Source of the DNA: Curvibacter sp. GWA2_64_110
GTDB taxonomy: Bacteria; Pseudomonadota; Gammaproteobacteria; Burkholderiales; Burkholderiaceae_C
Assembly: GCA_001797315.1 (NCBI GenBank)
Contig: MGPC01000011.1
Span: 1-64,000 of the forward strand
Length of the DNA: 64,000 nt
Reading direction: 5' to 3'
Part shown: piece by piece, positions 24,691 to 33,294 of the stretch
Layout of the letters: every line of letters begins with the position of its first letter
Position numbering within the stretch: position 1 is the first letter of the stretch
Notes under the pieces: generated by a model
Database searches by the model: none
The model's input: only the letters and a program-made list of their open reading frames with translations
What the model was told of the DNA's origin: nothing
Program-made: the position numbers and the translations under genes

Positions 24691-26002
24691 CCTGCAGATC
24701 GGTGCGCTGGCCATTGTGCTGATGCTGGCCGGCATCTACTTCGGCATGCACATCGGCGTGGCGCTGATCGTCACGTCCTTCCTGAGCGTCTGGCTGGTCA
24801 AGAGCCCGGAGGTGGCAGCGCGTTTCGTGGCCGCCTCGGCCAACGACGCCATCCGCGACTACCTGTTCGGCGTCATTCCGCTCTTTGTGCTGATGGGCAT
24901 GCTGGTCAGCGTGTCGGGGGTGGGGCGCGACACCTTTGATGTATTCCAGTGGCTGATGCGGCGCATCCGTGGCGGCCTGGGGCTGGCCACGGTGGCGGCC
25001 AACGCGGTGTTTGCTGCCATCACCGGCATCTCCATCGCCTCGGCCTCCGTCTTCACCAAGGTGGCGGTGCCCGAGATGATGCGCCACGGCTACACGGCGC
25101 GTTTTGCGGTGGGCGTGGTGGCCGGCTCCTCGGTGCTGGGCATGCTGATCCCGCCCTCGCTGCTGATGATCATCTACGGCGTGCTGGCCGAGGAGTCGAT
25201 CGGGCGCATGTTCATGGCCGGTGTCATTCCCGGCATCATCCTGGCGCTCGGCTTCGGCATCCTGATCGTCGGCATGGCCTGCCTGCGCCCGGCCATGATC
25301 ATGGTCCAGGGCGCGGCGGCCGACCGCATCGAGCTGCCGCAGGAGACCTGGGGCAGTGCCGCCCTCAAGTTCGTTCCCATCCTCATCCTCATCACGCTGG
25401 TGCTGGGCGGTCTGTATGGCGGTTTCTTCACGCCGACCGAGGCCGGTGCCGTGGGGGCGGCCGGCGCGCTGGTGATCGCGTTGCTGCGCCGCCGCCTGAA
25501 TTGGCAGAAGCTGTGGAACGTGCTGGTGGAGACCGGTTATGTCTCGGTGTCGGTGCTGTTCCTCATCATCTCGGCCATGCTCTACAGCCGCATGCTGGCG
25601 CTGACCGGCATGCCGGCGGCGGTGACCGAGGGCATCACCCATCTGGGGCTGGGGTCCTGGGGTTTTATTGCTGCCTACGTGGCGATCGTGGTGGCACTGG
25701 GCTGCATCATCGACTCGGTGTCCATCATGCTGATCATGCTGCCCATCGTGCTGCCCATCGCGCGCAGCTTCGGCATGGACGTGGTGTGGTTCGGCGTGGT
25801 GACGGTGGTGGCGGTGGAGATCGGCCTGCTGACGCCGCCTTTCGGCGTCTCGGTCTACACCGTGAAGTCGGCCCTGAACGATTCGCGCATCACCATCCGC
25901 GACATCTTTGCCGGCTCCTTTCCCTTCGTGCTGATGATGGCCGCCGTGCTGCTGCTGCTCATCGCCTTTCCGTCCCTCTCCACCTGGCTGGCCTACCTGT
26001 AA
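24683..26002 (+). CDS. TRAP transporter large permease (DctM type)
   Basis: The 439-residue membrane protein is the sodium-coupled transport subunit, with about a dozen hydrophobic segments. It contains signatures such as GSSVLGMLIPPSLLMIIYG, GGFFTPTEAGAVGA and GCIIDSVSIMLIMLPIVLP. It acts with the DctQ and DctP proteins encoded upstream to import an organic acid, probably the growth substrate or an aromatic precursor of this cluster. Confidence 0.92.
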   Translation: MTDLQIGALAIVLMLAGIYFGMHIGVALIVTSFLSVWLVKSPEVAARFVAASANDAIRDYLFGVIPLFVLMGMLVSVSGVGRDTFDVFQWLMRRIRGGLGLATVAANAVFAAITGISIASASVFTKVAVPEMMRHGYTARFAVGVVAGSSVLGMLIPPSLLMIIYGVLAEESIGRMFMAGVIPGIILALGFGILIVGMACLRPAMIMVQGAAADRIELPQETWGSAALKFVPILILITLVLGGLYGGFFTPTEAGAVGAAGALVIALLRRRLNWQKLWNVLVETGYVSVSVLFLIISAMLYSRMLALTGMPAAVTEGITHLGLGSWGFIAAYVAIVVALGCIIDSVSIMLIMLPIVLPIARSFGMDVVWFGVVTVVAVEIGLLTPPFGVSVYTVKSALNDSRITIRDIFAGSFPFVLMMAAVLLLLIAFPSLSTWLAYL

Positions 26003-26011
26003 GAGACGACC

Positions 26012-26317
26012 ATGATCTTCACCTTCATCCTCATTGACAAGCCCGACAGCAGCGAGCTGCGCCAGCGCGTGCGGCCCGAGCACAAGGCCTACCTGGCCCA
26101 GGTGGCCGACCGCATGGCTTTTGCCGGCCCCCTCACGCATGACGACGGCACGACCATGCTCGGCAGCCTGTTGGCGATCGACTTCCCCTCCCGCGACGCG
26201 GCGCACGCCTGGCTGGCCAACGAGCCCTTCACCCAGGCCGGCCTGTACGCCAGCATCACGGTGCACGCCTTCGTGAACCTGTGGCCGCAAAAGGCCGGCT
26301 TCCCGCCGGCGGCGTAG
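26012..26317 (+). CDS. YciI-like small protein
   Basis: The 101-residue protein has the ferredoxin-like fold pattern of YciI proteins: an N-terminal strand (FTFILIDK), the helix RQRVRPEHKAYLAQVAD with its histidine, GPLTHDDGT and DFPSRDAAHAWLANEPF. Some YciI-like proteins act as small hydrolases or dehydrochlorinases in aromatic degradation. It starts 9 bp after dctM and probably belongs to the same operon. Confidence 0.75.
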   Translation: MIFTFILIDKPDSSELRQRVRPEHKAYLAQVADRMAFAGPLTHDDGTTMLGSLLAIDFPSRDAAHAWLANEPFTQAGLYASITVHAFVNLWPQKAGFPPAA

Positions 26318-26330
26318 AGCGGGACTGCGA

Positions 26331-26633
26331 ATGATCCGACACATCGTGATGTGGAACGTGCGCGGCGACACGCCGGCCGAGAAGGCGCGCGGCATCGCGC
26401 AGCTGCGGCGCAGCTTCGAAGGGCTGCGCGGCCGCATCCCGGGCCTGCTGCACCTGGAGATCGGCGTCGATGTCAGTCGCGTCGACTACGCCTGTGACGT
26501 GGTGCTGTATTCCGAATTCGAGAGCCAGGCCGCGCTCGACGCCTACGGCACGCACCCCGAGCACCTGCGCGTGAAGGACGAGGTGGCCGAGCTGCGCATC
26601 GCCCGCCACCAGGTGGACTACGTGGTGCCGTGA
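26331..26633 (+). CDS. Dabb (stress-responsive alpha/beta-barrel) protein
   Basis: The 100-residue protein fits the dimeric alpha/beta barrel family. It starts MIRHIVMWNV, has the helix LRRSFEGLRGRIPGLLHLEIGVDV and ends YGTHPEHLRVKDEVAELR. The His near position 4 and HPEH are the usual conserved residues. It follows the YciI gene by 13 bp. In catabolic clusters such proteins are often small lyases or isomerases, but no reaction can be assigned here. Confidence 0.75.
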   Translation: MIRHIVMWNVRGDTPAEKARGIAQLRRSFEGLRGRIPGLLHLEIGVDVSRVDYACDVVLYSEFESQAALDAYGTHPEHLRVKDEVAELRIARHQVDYVVP

Positions 26634-26673
26634 GCCGCCGCGGTTTTTTTGATGGAACCTTGAGGAGACAAGA

Positions 26674-27291
26674 ATGAACGACAAGCTGATGGACGAACTG
26701 CTGATCCGCCAGATGGTGGAGCGCTGGGCGGTGTGGCGCGACGCTGGCGACTGGGAACGCTTTGCCACCGTGTGGCACCCGGAGGGCGTGATGATGGCGA
26801 CCTGGTTCCAGGGACCGTTTGCCGAGTTCATCCGCGTCACGAAAGAGGGTTGGGCCAAGGGCGTCAGCATCCTGCACTTCCTCGGCGGCTCGGCCATCGA
26901 GGTGGCGGGTGATCGGGCGATTGCGCAGACCAAGATGACGATCTCGCAGCGCGGCATGGTGGAGGGCGAAAACGGCCCGGTGCTGTGCGACGTGGTCTGC
27001 ACCGGCCGCTTCCATGACTTCGTCGTCAGGCACAACGGTGAGTGGAAGCTGCTGCACCGCCAGCCGATCTACGAGAAGGACCGCATCGACCCGGTGGACT
27101 CCACGGCGGTACTCAAGCTCGACCAGCAGGCGCTGGCCACCTTCCCCGAGGGCTACCGCCACCTGGCCTACATCCAGACGCGCATCGGCTACACGGTCAA
27201 GATGGACATGCCCATGCTCAAGGGCCCGGTGGTGGACGAACTTTACAAGCGCGGCGCGCGCTGGCTGGCCGGTAGTGCGCTGGAGCGCTGA
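26674..27291 (+). CDS. NTF2-like (SnoaL-type) protein
   Basis: The 205-residue protein begins with a helical segment (LIRQMVERWAVWRDAGDWERFATVWHPEGVM) typical of SnoaL-like cone-shaped folds used by small cyclases, hydratases and ring-dioxygenase beta subunits. The central part carries VCTGRFHDFVVRHNGEWKLLHRQPIY. It is preceded by GAGGAGAC and lies between the Dabb and Bug genes. A catalytic role in the pathway is possible, but no substrate can be inferred. Confidence 0.72.
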   Translation: MNDKLMDELLIRQMVERWAVWRDAGDWERFATVWHPEGVMMATWFQGPFAEFIRVTKEGWAKGVSILHFLGGSAIEVAGDRAIAQTKMTISQRGMVEGENGPVLCDVVCTGRFHDFVVRHNGEWKLLHRQPIYEKDRIDPVDSTAVLKLDQQALATFPEGYRHLAYIQTRIGYTVKMDMPMLKGPVVDELYKRGARWLAGSALER

Positions 27292-27315
27292 ACCCAACAA
27301 TACGAGGAGACCCGC

Positions 27316-28326
27316 ATGAAAAAGATCGACGCGCCACCGCAGCGCCTGCTTTCGCGCCGTGCCATCGTGCAGACGCTGCCGTCCCTGGGCCTGCTCGGCC
27401 TGGCGCCCGGCGCCTGGGCGCAAGGCGCCTACCCGAACCGGCCCTTGCGCGTGATCGTGCCGCAGCCGCCGGGCGGCGGTTTCGACTTCGTGGCGCGTGC
27501 CCTGGCCGACCGGCTGGGCAAACAGATCGGCCAGAGCGTGGTGGTGGAGAACAAACCCGGCTCCGGCACGCTGGTGGGAACCGACGCCGCGGCCAAGGCC
27601 GCACCCGACGGCTACACCCTGCTGATGGGCTCGGTCTCCAACATCGCGCTCAACATGGGGCTGTACTGCAACCTGTCCTACGACAGCCTGCGCGACTTCG
27701 AGCCGGTGGGGCTGGCGGTGAGCTACAGCTACACGCTGATGGCACGCAAGGACCTGCCGTTCAATTCGCTCAAGGAGGTGGTGGCTTATGCCCGCGCCAA
27801 CCCGGGCAAGCTGACCTATGCCTCGGCCGGCAACGGCTCGGGCCAGCACGTGCTGGCCGCAGCACTCTGGCACCTGGCCGGCGTGAACGTGGTGCACGTG
27901 CCTTACCGCGGCGCGCAGGCGGCCTACCAGGACCTGCTGGGCGGGCGGGTCGACCTGTTCTTCGACCTCTCGTCCACGGCGCGCGCGCAGGTGGAGGGCG
28001 GTACCGTCAAGGCGCTGGCCGTCTCGGGCGCCGAGCGTAACGCCATGCACCCGACGGTGCCGACCATCAACGAGAGTGGTGTCGCCCAGCTCGATCTGGA
28101 GTCCTGGTTCGGCTACTTCGTGCCGAGCAAGACGCCGGCCGAGGTGCAGGAGCGCCTGCGCAGCGAGCTGGCGCGCGTGATCGCCCAGCCCGAGCTGCAG
28201 GAGACCTTCCGCAAGGCCGGCGGCAAGCCCCTGAACCTGAGTGCGGCCGAGACCAAGGCCCTGGTCAAGCGCGATGTCGAGCGTTGGACTAAGCTGGTGC
28301 GCGACATCGGCATCAAGGCCGATTGA
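27316..28326 (+). CDS. Bug-type extracytoplasmic solute receptor
   Basis: The 336-residue protein has a twin-arginine-like signal (LSRRAIVQTLPSLGLLGL, cleavage near AWAQ) and then the Bug pattern RPLRVIVPQPPGGGFDFVARALAD and VENKPGSGTLVGTDAAAKAAPDGYT. It is the third Bug gene of the catabolic region. ACGAGGAGAC precedes ATG 27316, the same ribosome-site style as its neighbours. Confidence 0.88.
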   Translation: MKKIDAPPQRLLSRRAIVQTLPSLGLLGLAPGAWAQGAYPNRPLRVIVPQPPGGGFDFVARALADRLGKQIGQSVVVENKPGSGTLVGTDAAAKAAPDGYTLLMGSVSNIALNMGLYCNLSYDSLRDFEPVGLAVSYSYTLMARKDLPFNSLKEVVAYARANPGKLTYASAGNGSGQHVLAAALWHLAGVNVVHVPYRGAQAAYQDLLGGRVDLFFDLSSTARAQVEGGTVKALAVSGAERNAMHPTVPTINESGVAQLDLESWFGYFVPSKTPAEVQERLRSELARVIAQPELQETFRKAGGKPLNLSAAETKALVKRDVERWTKLVRDIGIKAD

Positions 28327-28359
28327 TCTGGTCACCGTATTTTTTGGAAGAGGTAAGTC

Positions 28360-28902
28360 ATGAAAGTTCTCGGCATTTCCGGCAGCCTGCGCAAGGGCTC
28401 CTACAACAGCATGGCGCTGCGCGCGGCGCAAAAGCTGGCACCGGCCGGCATGGAGATTTCCATGGCCGACATTTCGCAGATCCCGATGTACAACGACGAC
28501 GTGCGCGCGGCCGGCGAGCCGGCGGCCGTGACGGCGCTCAAGGCGCAGGTGCGCGCGGCCGACGCGGTGCTCATCGTCACCCCCGAGTACAACTTCTCCA
28601 TTCCCGGTGTGCTGAAGAACACGCTGGACTGGCTGTCGCGCCCGCCCGAGCCGCCGTTCGACGGCAAGACGGTGGCCATCATGGGCGCCAGCCCGGGCCC
28701 GGTGGGCACGGCGCGCGTGCAGTACCACATGCGTCAGGTGATGGTGTTCATGAACGCCTTCGTGGTGAACAAACCCGAGGTCTTCATCAGCAACTGCGCC
28801 AGCAAATTCAACGAGCAGGGCGAACTGACCGACGAGACCACGGCCAAGTTCATCGGCGAGTTGCTGGTGTCTTTGCAAAAGCTCAAGACCCGGGTGGGGT
28901 GA
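28360..28902 (+). CDS. NADPH-dependent FMN reductase family protein
   Basis: The 180-residue flavodoxin-like protein has the FMN phosphate loop GISGSLRKGSYNSMALR near the N-terminus and TPEYNFSIPGVLKNTLDWLSR, the signature of NADPH-dependent FMN reductases and related quinone reductases. It could supply reduced flavin to a two-component monooxygenase or reduce a quinone intermediate. No monooxygenase component is found in the window. Confidence 0.85.
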   Translation: MKVLGISGSLRKGSYNSMALRAAQKLAPAGMEISMADISQIPMYNDDVRAAGEPAAVTALKAQVRAADAVLIVTPEYNFSIPGVLKNTLDWLSRPPEPPFDGKTVAIMGASPGPVGTARVQYHMRQVMVFMNAFVVNKPEVFISNCASKFNEQGELTDETTAKFIGELLVSLQKLKTRVG

Positions 28903-28933
28903 GACCGGTGATGCGGGCGGCGACAATCGACGG

Positions 28934-29689
28934 ATGAACTTTCCGCTGATCACCGACTGGTATTTCTACGCCGTAGCCGTTCCCGCCGTGCTGTTGCTGG
29001 GCATCAGCAAGAGTGGTTTCGGCGCGGGCTTCGGTTCGCTCGCCGTGCCGCTGATGGCCATGGCGGTGACGGTGCCGCAGGCCGCCGCCATCCTGATGCC
29101 GGTACTGCTGGTGATGGACCTGCTGGGCATCGCGGCGCTGCGCAAGGAATTCGACAAGCGCCTGCTCAAGTTCCTGCTGCCCTTTGGCCTGCTGGGCACG
29201 GTCATCGGCGCGCTGCTGTTCAAGGTGCTGGCGGCCAACATCGTGGCCGGTATCGTGGGCGGCTTCACGCTGCTGTTCCTGGCGCAGCGCCTGCTGTTCC
29301 CGCCGCGGGCCGACAGCGCACCGCCGCCGCGCTGGCTCGGCGCCATCCTCACCGCCACCTCGGGTTTCACCAGCTTCGTGGCGCATGCCGGCGGGCCGCC
29401 GATCAGCGCCTACGTGATTCCGCTCAAGCTGCCGCCGGTGGTGTTCGCGGCCACGCTGTCCTACTTTTTCTTCTTCATCAACCTGTCGAAGTGGATTCCC
29501 TACGCCTGGCTGGGCCTGCTGGACATGCGCAACCTGGCCACCTCGCTGGTGCTGCTGCCGCTGGCGCCCGTCGGTGTGTGGAGCGGCATCTGGCTGGCGC
29601 GGCGTATCAAGCAGCAGCTGTTCTACCGCCTGATCTACCTCGGCCTGTTCCTCACCGGCGCCAAGCTGGTGTGGGATGCGTTCCGCTGA
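28934..29689 (+). CDS. TauE/SafE-family sulfite or anion exporter-like permease
   Basis: The 251-residue membrane protein has about eight hydrophobic segments and the TauE/SafE pattern LLGISKSGFGAGFGSLAVPLMA plus FTSFVAHAGGPPISAYVIPLKL. Members export sulfite or organosulfur anions. It follows the FMN reductase gene and may be the last gene of the catabolic run, although a sox-linked function cannot be excluded. Confidence 0.83.
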   Translation: MNFPLITDWYFYAVAVPAVLLLGISKSGFGAGFGSLAVPLMAMAVTVPQAAAILMPVLLVMDLLGIAALRKEFDKRLLKFLLPFGLLGTVIGALLFKVLAANIVAGIVGGFTLLFLAQRLLFPPRADSAPPPRWLGAILTATSGFTSFVAHAGGPPISAYVIPLKLPPVVFAATLSYFFFFINLSKWIPYAWLGLLDMRNLATSLVLLPLAPVGVWSGIWLARRIKQQLFYRLIYLGLFLTGAKLVWDAFR

Positions 29690-29746
29690 ATGCTATCAAT
29701 ACAGGAGCATTCGGCGCCTATTTGACGGCCTGAACGGCCAGTTTTC

Positions 29747-31573
29747 TCAGGATTCATCCGGGGGCCGGTGGCTGGCCTGCTGCAGTTCCCGCTCGCGCGC
29801 CATCTGTTCCTCCAGTTGCTGCCGGCCCTGCTTGGCCACGGCGATCAGCTTGGCGCGGTCCTTGTGGTGCGGGTACATCTGTTCCAGCAGATCGAGGTTG
29901 TGCCGCCGGAAGCGTGTGGCCGCCTGGCGTGCCGCCTCCGGTGTGTGGCCCAGCAGTTCGAGCACCGTGCGGCCGCTGCGCAGGCTGGACTCGAAGACCT
30001 CGCGTTCCAGCCGCGTGACGCCGCGGTCGCGCAGCTGGTACCAGTGCGTCACGTCGCGGACACGGGCCACGATCTGCAACTGGGGGAAATGTTCGCGCAC
30101 GAGGTCGACGATCTTGAGCGACTGTTCGGGCTCATCCACCGCCACCACCAGCACCCGTGCGGTGGCCGCACCCGAGAGGCGCAGCAGGTCCAGCCGGGTG
30201 GCGTCGCCATAGAACACCGGATAACCGAAGGCACGGGCGGCCTCGATCATTTCGGCGTCATGGTCCAGCAGGGTGCAGCGCACGCCGTGGGCGAACATCA
30301 GGCGCGCCACCATCTGGCCGTAACGGCCGAAGCCGGCGATCAGCACTGGTGCATCCTGCTGCTCGGAGATCTCTTCCAGCTGCGGACCGTTGCGTTCGGC
30401 CCAGCGCGGCAGCAGCCACTTGTCGATCAGCACCAGCAGCAGCGGGCTGAGCAGCATCGACAGGGCGACCGCGCCGGTCAGCAGCGAGGCCGTGTCCGGC
30501 GGCAGCACGCGGGCGCCGGCAGCGGCCTGGAACACGACGAAGGCGAACTCGCCGCCCTGGGCCAGCAACACGGTGAAGACCGGGCGCTCCTGCAGCGGCA
30601 GGCGCATGAGGTGGGCCAGCACGTAGATCACCAGCAGCTTGAGCAGCAGAAAACCGCCCAGGATGGCCGCCATCAACCAAGGCGACTGCCGCAGCACGCC
30701 GAAGTCGATGCCCATGCCGACGGCGACGAAGAACAGGCCGAGCAGCAGGCCCTTGAACGGCTCCAGGTCGGTCTCCAGCTCGCGCCGGTACTCGCTTTCG
30801 GCCAGCAGCACGCCGGCCAGGAAGGCGCCCAGCGCCATGCTCATGCCGGTGGCCTGCATCAGGGTGGCGATGCCCACCACCAGCAGCAGGGCGGCGGCGG
30901 TGAAGATTTCCGGCGTCTTGCTGCGCGCGATCCAGCGCAGCAGCGGGCGCACCAGCAGCCGGCCGCCAAGGATGATGGTGCCGATGATTGCTATGATTTT
31001 GATAGCTTTCAGCGCAGGGTGCATGGGCGCCAGTGCCGCATCGGACGCTGAAGCGTCGCCCAGCAGCGGCAGCAGGGCGAGGATCGGGATGGCTGCCATG
31101 TCCTGGAACAGCAGGATGGACAGGCCGGCCTGGCCGCTGCCGGTGCGCAGCAGGTTGCGTTCCTGCAGGGCCTGCAGGGCAATGGCGGTGGACGACAGGG
31201 CCAGGCCGAGGGCGGCGACCAGGGCGATTTGCCAGCGCACGTCGAAGGCCAGTGCCACGCCACCGATGGCCAGGGCGCAGCCCAGCAACTGCGCACCGCC
31301 GCCGCCGAAGATGGGCCGGCGCAAGCTCCACAGGCGGCGCGGTTCCAGTTCCAGCCCGACCAGGAACAGCATCAGCACGACGCCGAACTCGGCGAAGTGC
31401 AGGATGTTCTCCACATTCGTGACCAGGCCCAGGCCCCACGGGCCGATGGCGATGCCGGCACCGAGGTAGCCGATGATGGCGCCCAGGCCGAGGTACTTGC
31501 TCAGGGGCACCGCAATGACCGCGGCGCCGAGGTAGATGAAGGCACTGCTGAGCCAGCTGGGGATGTGTTCCAT
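29747..31573 (-). CDS. Kef-type K+/H+ antiporter with C-terminal TrkA-N domain
   Basis: The 608-residue protein combines a CPA2 transporter domain of about a dozen hydrophobic segments (KYLGLGAIIGYLGAGIAIGP; FLVGLELEPRRLW; QDMAAIPILALLPLLG) with a cytoplasmic TrkA-N/RCK domain (VLIAGFGRYGQMVARLM, near 410). Such systems exchange potassium for protons under electrophile or osmotic stress. The frame carries a GCTAT-N7-ATAGC palindrome at 30990-31006, encoding the AIKIIAI stretch. Confidence 0.9.
   Translation of the reverse strand: MEHIPSWLSSAFIYLGAAVIAVPLSKYLGLGAIIGYLGAGIAIGPWGLGLVTNVENILHFAEFGVVLMLFLVGLELEPRRLWSLRRPIFGGGGAQLLGCALAIGGVALAFDVRWQIALVAALGLALSSTAIALQALQERNLLRTGSGQAGLSILLFQDMAAIPILALLPLLGDASASDAALAPMHPALKAIKIIAIIGTIILGGRLLVRPLLRWIARSKTPEIFTAAALLLVVGIATLMQATGMSMALGAFLAGVLLAESEYRRELETDLEPFKGLLLGLFFVAVGMGIDFGVLRQSPWLMAAILGGFLLLKLLVIYVLAHLMRLPLQERPVFTVLLAQGGEFAFVVFQAAAGARVLPPDTASLLTGAVALSMLLSPLLLVLIDKWLLPRWAERNGPQLEEISEQQDAPVLIAGFGRYGQMVARLMFAHGVRCTLLDHDAEMIEAARAFGYPVFYGDATRLDLLRLSGAATARVLVVAVDEPEQSLKIVDLVREHFPQLQIVARVRDVTHWYQLRDRGVTRLEREVFESSLRSGRTVLELLGHTPEAARQAATRFRRHNLDLLEQMYPHHKDRAKLIAVAKQGRQQLEEQMARERELQQASHRPPDES
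30990..31006. repeat. GCTAT-N7-ATAGC palindrome inside the Kef gene
   Basis: GCTAT-GATTTTG-ATAGC. It lies in the loop after the sixth or seventh transmembrane segment of the antiporter. Confidence 0.7.
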
Positions 31574-31619
31574 GGCCCTAAGCTAACATAGGGCCTGGTC
31601 AGACTTCAAGGAGCACGAG

Positions 31620-32234
31620 ATGCCGGTTGTCGTGGTTGCCAATCCCAAGGGGGGAGTGGGAAAGTCCACCCTGTCCACCAATGTGGCGGGCTACTTTGCC
31701 AGCAAGGGGTACAGCGTGATGCTGGGCGATGCCGATCGCCAGCAGTCTTCGCGCTTGTGGCTGGGCCTGCGCCCGCCGACGGCGCGGCCGATTGTGGGCT
31801 GGGAGGTCGGTGAGGACCGGCTGGCCAAGTTGCCCAAGGGCACGACCCATGTGGTGCTCGATACGCCGGCCGGGCTGAAAGGCTCGCGCATGAAGGATGT
31901 GCTGCGCCACGCCGACAAGGTGATCGTGCCGCTGCAGCCCAGCATCTTCGACATCTTTGCCACCCGTGCCTTTCTGGACGAGATCAAGGCCCATGGCCAT
32001 CCGGGCATGCAGGTCGGCATCGTCGGCATGCGTGTCGACGGCCGTACCCTGGCGGCCGACAAGCTGCGCGGTTTTGTCGACAGCCTGGGCCTGCCGGTGC
32101 TGGGCTACCTGCGTGACACGCAGAACTACATCCACCTGGCAGCGCACGGCCTGACCCTGTTCGACGTGGCGCCCAGCCGCGTCGAGAAGGACCTGGCGCA
32201 GTGGCAGGGCATCTGCCGCTGGCTCGACGCCTGA
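31620..32234 (+). CDS. ParA-family ATPase, without ParB
   Basis: The 204-residue P-loop ATPase has the deviant Walker A KGGVGKST (10-17), DADRQQSSRLWL as switch region and VVLDTPAGL as Walker B. It is an orphan: no ParB gene or parS-like repeat is visible nearby, and the neighbours are a Kef antiporter (divergent) and a MaoC-like gene. Such orphan ParA proteins position protein cargo rather than DNA. Confidence 0.85.
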   Translation: MPVVVVANPKGGVGKSTLSTNVAGYFASKGYSVMLGDADRQQSSRLWLGLRPPTARPIVGWEVGEDRLAKLPKGTTHVVLDTPAGLKGSRMKDVLRHADKVIVPLQPSIFDIFATRAFLDEIKAHGHPGMQVGIVGMRVDGRTLAADKLRGFVDSLGLPVLGYLRDTQNYIHLAAHGLTLFDVAPSRVEKDLAQWQGICRWLDA

Positions 32235-32323
32235 GAACCTGCGAATAAATCTGCTGCGCGACCCGATCGCTGCGTCGCACGCATGACAGCCAGTGCGCGG
32301 GTCTCGCCGCTACAGTAGTCGGC

Positions 32324-32779
32324 ATGAAAACATTCCAGTCCCTCAAGGAGTTTCCGGCGCTGGTGGGCCAGGAGGTCGCGGTCAGCGACTGGCTGACCAT
32401 CACGCAGGAGCAGGTCAACCAGTTTGCCCAGGCCACCGGCGACCACCAGTGGATCCACGTCGATGTGGAGAAGGCGAAGGCCGGCCCTTTCGGCGGACCG
32501 ATTGCGCACGGCTTCCTCACGCTGTCGCTGCTGCCCAGGTTCTTCGAAACCACCATGGAGATCGTCGAGTCGCGCATGGGCGTGAACTACGGTCTGAACC
32601 GCGTGCGCTTCATGGCGCCGGTGCCGGTGGGCAGCCGCTTGCGCGCGCGCATGAAGCTGCTGGCGTGCGAGCCGATCGACAACCAGGGCATGCAGATGAC
32701 CTGGGAAGTCACCATCGAACGCGAAGGCGCACCGAAGCCGGTGTGCGTCGCCGAGTCGATCGCCCGGCGTTATCCCTGA
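32324..32779 (+). CDS. MaoC-like hot-dog fold dehydratase
   Basis: The 151-residue protein resembles R-specific enoyl-CoA hydratases of the NodN/MaoC type. It has FAQATGDHQWIHVDVEKAKAG (catalytic D/H region near residues 40-50), then GPIAHGFLTLSLLPRF. It probably hydrates short enoyl-CoA substrates. It is monocistronic, 89 bp after the ParA gene. Confidence 0.85.
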   Translation: MKTFQSLKEFPALVGQEVAVSDWLTITQEQVNQFAQATGDHQWIHVDVEKAKAGPFGGPIAHGFLTLSLLPRFFETTMEIVESRMGVNYGLNRVRFMAPVPVGSRLRARMKLLACEPIDNQGMQMTWEVTIEREGAPKPVCVAESIARRYP

Positions 32780-32785
32780 GCGGAC

Positions 32786-33253
32786 TTAATCTGTCCTGAA
32801 GCCGTTCTGGCGCCAGGCTTCGAACACCGTCACCGCCACGGCGTTCGACAGGTTGAGGCTGCGCTGGCCGGCGCGCATCGGCAGCTTCAGCAGCTGAGCG
32901 GGGGCGAACGCGGCGCGCACGGCGTCTGACAGGCCGCGTGTCTCGGCACCGAACACCAGCCAGTCGCCCGGCTCGAAGTGCACCTCGTGCACCAGCCGCG
33001 TGCCGCGCGTGGTGAGGGCGAACATGCGCTCGGGCTGCGGCTGCTCGCTGGCGAGAAAAGCGTCCCAGCTGGCGTGGCGCTTGGTGGTGGCGTACTCGTG
33101 GTAGTCCAGCCCGGCACGGCGCATGTGCTTGTCGTCCATCGAAAACCCCAGCGGCTCGATCAGGTGCAAGGTGCAGCCGGTGTTGGCGGCCAGGCGGATG
33201 ACGTTGCCCGTGTTGGGCGGAATCTCGGGTTCGACCAGGACGATATGGAACAT
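32786..33253 (-). CDS. trmL: tRNA (cytidine/uridine-34 2'-O)-methyltransferase TrmL
   Basis: The 155-residue SPOUT methyltransferase has N-terminal FHIVLVEPEIPPNTGNVIRLA, GAETRGLS near residue 102 and the knot signature MRAGQRSLNLSNAVAV near the C-terminus. It methylates the wobble base ribose of tRNA-Leu. Length and motifs are standard. Confidence 0.92.
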   Translation of the reverse strand: MFHIVLVEPEIPPNTGNVIRLAANTGCTLHLIEPLGFSMDDKHMRRAGLDYHEYATTKRHASWDAFLASEQPQPERMFALTTRGTRLVHEVHFEPGDWLVFGAETRGLSDAVRAAFAPAQLLKLPMRAGQRSLNLSNAVAVTVFEAWRQNGFRTD

Positions 33254-33294
33254 GCGTCTATTGTCGCTGGCGAGCGTGGAGGCTCTGCTCTGTT

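Noticed and set aside
26473-28953. 826-codon antisense frame
   Set aside because: Runs opposite several genes with clear family motifs; composition typical of a shadow frame.
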